Of a stretch of 64,000 bases of DNA, positions 59,934 to 64,000 are shown in pieces. The stretch is from Hymenolepis diminuta (taxonomy: Eukaryota; Platyhelminthes; Cestoda; Cyclophyllidea; Hymenolepididae): NCBI GenBank assembly GCA_900708905.1, contig CAADRB010000100.1, forward strand, positions 210,221 to 274,220, written 5' to 3'. How positions within the stretch are numbered: position 1 is the stretch's first letter; every line of letters begins with the position of its first letter. A program made the position numbers and the translations under genes. The notes under the pieces were generated by a model. The model did no database searches. It had not been told where the DNA came from and worked only from the letters and a program-made list of their open reading frames with translations.

Positions 59934-62527
59934 ATGGACCTATTTGAAATGGGTATATCGCTAGTCAGAGATGAGGCAGATTTTATCAAGCATGTATGTC
60001 AGCGCTTTAGTGTTACTCCCTCTGATGTTCATGAAAAATTAACTGCTGACTGTGTTATGGAAAATTTCGATTCTCCACTATGTCGAGGGATTAAGTCATC
60101 TTTTCGATATGATTGTCTCTGTGGTTCTTCTGAAAATCCATCGAAACTCTCCAATCATTATTTGTTTACGAAGTTATTCGCTCATCTAATCGCTGGTCCG
60201 AAGGGAATTGATGAATTAACACGTGCCTGTAAGTCAGCGTCTTGGTTTTCCTAATCGTTTCTTTAGTGAAAAACTTTGACTATTCGGATCGTTGCAGTTT
60301 GGTATGGATTGGCGATTATTTTGCTTACCGATGTCGAACATGTGGACTTACACCTAGTATGTCACTTTGTGGAGCTTGCTTCAATGCTGGAAATCACGAA
60401 AACCATGACTTTAATAAATTTAAGAGTACTTGTGGCGGAGCCTGCGATTGTGGAGATCCCTGCGTTATGAAACCATCAGGGTGAGATCTTTATAATCACT
60501 CTTACCTTTCTCATCTTTTCATTGTTTATTAGCCAACTTAGAATCATGTAATATACTATTCAAATTATGTCACTTACGTCTGCTATTTAAGTAGTAGCTG
60601 TTTTTTTACAAAAGTTGGAGATATCCCTATATAGCAATATTTAAGTTCTTCATGTTTTAGTTAATCTCTAAAAGTTCATCGATTGGTTATTCCTTTCCCA
60701 CTTATCTCTTGAAAAGTCCATTGCGTTTACTCTTAGTTCTCCAGGGAAATAAGGTGAAATTCTGATAAGTGTTCTTCTTGTCATTTGCCTCTCCTTTAAA
60801 GTTTAATATGAATTGTCAAAGATACAGGAGGATGTATTTTTTTCAACATTATATTTATTAAACTAGTAAATATTGAATGTTGTAAATGTGCGTTTCTAAA
60901 AATTAAGATTTGAGTACAATTGGTGATCGCTGATTCTATACCTAAGACCTTCTTGACTTACTTTCTTTACCGTTGTGTCTTATCTTGGTTTGGAGCTTAG
61001 CTTTATTAGCTATTGAGTATAATATCGAATTGAATGTGGTTTTTTCTTCAAGAATAAGATATTGAATGCATATATATGAATTTTGTTGACCAGTTCTAAT
61101 AATGCGTTCATGAGCATCTGCATACGTTTATGAGCTTTTGTAACAGTGCTTATGTCATCATTGTATTCTTTAAAACTTATTACATGACGTTTTCTTTGTT
61201 CAGAAATTGTCGTTTTCATGGACCAGATAAAGTTGCCAACAGACCATGCCCACCTAGGAATTTGATTGCTGTATTACAATTCCTTCTTCCAAGTGTTATG
61301 AAGGCTCTTATGTATTGGTTTTGGGATCAGTGCAAGGCAGAGGAGCCCTCTTTAAATGAAAACGAGGCCCCCATGCTCTTCTTTCTTCACCGTCTTCATG
61401 CGTGCGGTTGGGTCACTCAACAATTAATGGTCAATGTCATGATTGATCTTGAGGTTTTTGCAGATCTAATCGCAGGTATGCTTCAAGCTCTGACTTTCTT
61501 ATCTGTTCTGCTATTGTTATTTTTTTATAGATTGCTCTGCTACGCCTGCTTATCGTTCTTATAAGGCTAGTATTGCTCTCAGATCCCAAACTAATATTCA
61601 AGGTAGATTGGTCTTATTTGTTTAAACATTCTTTCGTGCTTTTTTGCAAAATTAATTCTTCGAGATTTGTCTTATTAAGAATCCGAAAGAAGATTGTCAA
61701 TCAAAGAGTTGAAACACAAGACACTTCTTGAATCCTTCCTTTACACAATCGTCAAACTTCGCTTTCCGGAAAGTTTGAGTACCCTTCTAATCGGTCTCCT
61801 TCCTATTAATGAGTTTAAAAAATTGTTCATTGATGCGTATGTGGATCATTATGAGACAATAGCGTCTACTCTTATGATTACCTCACGTGTACGCAATATT
61901 TCTCCAGAAGTTGCAATGCAACTTAACAATCGAATTGTACACATCTCAGTTCAATTATTTAGTGGAGTTGATCATGCTCTTCGCATGGTTAAAGAAAAGA
62001 GGCTTCATGATCTTATTGTTAAGTGGATGAAGAATATGTTTACCATAAGTCGTACAGTAAGTTGTCCTTCATCCCTCTTTCTAACCCGAAATATAAAACT
62101 AATAATGTTGATTAAAACGTTATCCTTATTTTAGCGTTTGGATGATCGTGGAAAGATGGTGGTAAATTGCGATGGTATTCTCATTCAAAACAATACCTTC
62201 TGGCCGCTGACTTCAGATTTAAGTAATATTGTCTCTCACAAAGTGGTGGCGGATGTTCTTGTTGAAGATTTGAATTTCTTGACCAGTTGGACTGATATTC
62301 TCAAACTCATGCAGGTCGGTTTAACTAATCCTATATTTCATTACCCTCGTCACCTCCGTTTGTTGATTTGTCCCTTCTTTTCTCTTCTTTAGTTTATGAA
62401 TTGCTTTTCACTGAAAGAGGGCAGTCACATTGAATACGAGACAATGGCTTGTTATCACGGTTTGACGATGGAGATTGAAGTTAGCATTGGCATTATGTGG
62501 TATTTATGGGATCATTACAGGTCCCCG
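59934..62527 (+). CDS. UBR3: E3 ubiquitin-protein ligase UBR3, 5' part (continues off the window)
   Basis: Seven exons: 59934-60228, 60267-60480, 61204-61475, 61531-61602, 61680-62056, 62135-62314 and 62393-62527; 1545 nt (515 aa) so far, ending at a GTAAGT donor in phase 0. The UBR box (about residues 108-180) shows the zinc ligands in AYRCRTCG, MSLCGACF, NHENHDF and GGACDCGDP, then CRFHGP. Its wording (VWIGDYFAYRCRTCG) is that of UBR3 rather than UBR1/2. Downstream, IKELKHKTLLESFLYTIVKL, NNRIVHISVQLFSG and VVNCDGILIQNNTFWPL match the long helical region of UBR3. The family attaches ubiquitin to N-degron-type or other substrates through a C-terminal RING, which lies outside the window. Full-length UBR3 is about 1,900 aa. 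The first Met gives a short N-terminus whose FAHLIAGPKGIDEL segment aligns ahead of the UBR box as in other UBR3 proteins. Confidence 0.92.
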
Positions 62528-64000
62528 GTAAGTTTTATGACTGTTTTAATTATCGTTTACATGCATTTTCATACATAGAATTGAGTTATAGAAGATTATG
62601 CTTTCAGTTTGTAAGATATCTGTTAATTCTGGTAGTGTACGGTGAAATTTTGCAATTCTGATCCAAATTAGATTGTTTGCTGTTGCTCGACAAGATAAGT
62701 AAATCATAATAAAAATTCGATGCCCAACTCATTGGAGTTAATCATAAGTTATCTCTGTATTTATGATGTAAATCTCTGCTAACTCTTGTTTATTTCTTAG
62801 ATAAGTTAAATTTTCCATACCAAATTTTGAGATCAAATTGGTGCGCTCTGATCCTTCCGTTAATCCTTTGAAATCTCTTAGTAAATTAGCAACCCACTGC
62901 TTAGTGATTTAACGCATTGAATGTAGATGCATCCGTTCAATTAATAAATCTCATCAATTATTCTTCCCACTATGTATATATTTTTCACTACACTCGGGGC
63001 TGATATATATTCATCCAAGCCCTTTGCAGTAAAGTCTTTATTTGGAATTGAAGCCTTACGAAGTGCAATGGTAAGGAAATCATGTGAGAACCAACACAAT
63101 CTTGTTTAAAATCATGGTTCGAGGTTAATAAATGGAAATCCGGTGAATTGAATGATAAGATACACTAGTTGATACTGGGAAAATGAGGACCTCTCTTATG
63201 GAGGTTCTCCAAAATGTCATTCTTCTGTGACATGAGTGTTGGAAAACTCCTTCCTTTAATAGCATTAGGCATTATAATTATAGGAAGGATATATAGTTGA
63301 GTTCACTGGCTTGGAAATAAAATGTAATTAACTAAAATCATGCTGATGATTTAGGCCAAGGACATTTGCTTATTAGGGGTCGGTATTGATGATAGGTTGC
63401 TGCAAGTATGTTGACTTCAGAATATTTTATTTAGATACCCCTATCTGTTGTTTAGATTTATTTTCATTTAAAGTATCATTCCGGTAGCTGATTTACAATG
63501 GTCATTAAAATGTGAATATCTCATTTTTCTTTTCATCATTTTTTGACAACTTTGACCTTAAGAGGTTTCTGTATATGAGAAAACAAGATTTGGTCTCAAT
63601 TGTAAATTAATCAGTGGTTTCTGTGCCAGTTTAAGCAAAACAATTGAATGCAATATTCTCTGTAAATTTAGAAATCATCTTTTCATGGTTCATCAGTGCA
63701 TATCCAGTAATTTGGAGTAACGATCGAATGCCAGAGACTCAAGTATGTAATTTTATGTTGAAATTAGATTTCGATTCACCGGGCTTGAGGATTATAGTTA
63801 TTATTTATTAAATTACTATGAATATAGCCCACATTACTTACGTAGTTATTGCGCAAGTTGTCACTTAATTTACCCACATCACGTGGGTACTTGGTATGAG
63901 TTAGTTGCATAGCGTCATAGATAAATGGGGTTCGATACTTATCCGTGTTCATCCAACGGTAGACCATATTGGCAAGATTGGCAAAGGTGACTAAATGTGA
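62528..64000. other. UBR3 intron running to the window edge
   Basis: Begins with GTAAGTTTT after exon 7. No continuation of UBR3 is found up to 64000, so the intron is at least 1.47 kb. It contains SINE copies at 63063-63260 and possibly 63690-63715. Confidence 0.5.
63063..63260 (+). repeat. tRNA-derived SINE (copy 8)
   Basis: The head reads GTGCAATGGTAAGGAAATCATG (A box region) and ATCATGGTTCGAGGTTAA (B box region), followed by AAATCCGGTGAATTG. The body is diverged (GAGGACCTCTCTTATGG, GGAGGTTCTCC), and the tail GACATGAGTGTTGGAAAACTCC carries the family's 3' motif. A second small piece at about 63690-63715 (GGTTCATCAGTGCATATCC) repeats the post-B-box sequence of the family. Both lie in the UBR3 intron, sense to the gene. 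Confidence 0.5.

Noticed and set aside
1..64000. CRISPR arrays, bacterial operons or phage
   Set aside because: No regularly spaced repeats or prokaryotic gene organisation; every supported protein-coding gene except the short single-exon NDUFAF8-like frame is spliced, and all are animal families.

Overview
Animal nuclear DNA, AT-rich, with split genes, most likely from a parasitic flatworm and probably a tapeworm. Reading the exons out gives GT-AG introns in two size classes, about 28-55 nt and about 65-102 nt, besides kilobase introns. I recall a similar bimodal pattern for cestodes. The genus is not determined. No prokaryotic feature, CRISPR or viral genome was seen.

Layout, left to right. 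Nucleoporin Nup88 (-, 418-7524) stands head to head with the mitochondrial serine beta-lactamase-like protein LACTB (+, 8328-10264). A mitochondrial 2-Cys peroxiredoxin (+, 12063-13748) follows. A gene-poor stretch of about 14 kb (13.7-28 kb) holds only a small HAND-like bHLH factor (-, 21612-22848). The NRAMP/DMT1 divalent metal transporter (-, 27955-40506) is head to head with CDPF1, a small cysteine-rich protein (+, 40891-41334). MED7 and an NDUFAF8-like complex I assembly factor lie in tandem on the minus strand (42335-43427), and their reading frames overlap by four bases (ATGA). They are divergent from RNA polymerase II subunit RPB11 (+, 43753-44230). RRP9/U3-55K (-, 45917-50646) is divergent from ARMC3 (+, 50991-57399). 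The 5' part of the E3 ubiquitin ligase UBR3 (+, from 59934) runs off the right edge.

The genes are mostly housekeeping functions: nuclear pore, Mediator, Pol II, U3 snoRNP, mitochondrial redox and complex I assembly, iron transport and the N-degron pathway. They share no single pathway. What is notable is the architecture: four divergent pairs with short shared promoters (0.3-0.8 kb), one overlapping bicistron, and very small introns, two of which appear to be GC-AG.

Repeats: a decayed mariner transposon sits inside a Nup88 intron. At least eight diverged copies of a roughly 200-bp tRNA-derived SINE (A/B-box head, 3' tail with a short GGAAAA...TTTCC hairpin) are scattered on both strands, mainly in introns and gene-poor DNA.

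All splice junctions were derived by hand from frame continuity and splice motifs. Every multi-exon model listed as complete sums to an integral number of codons.
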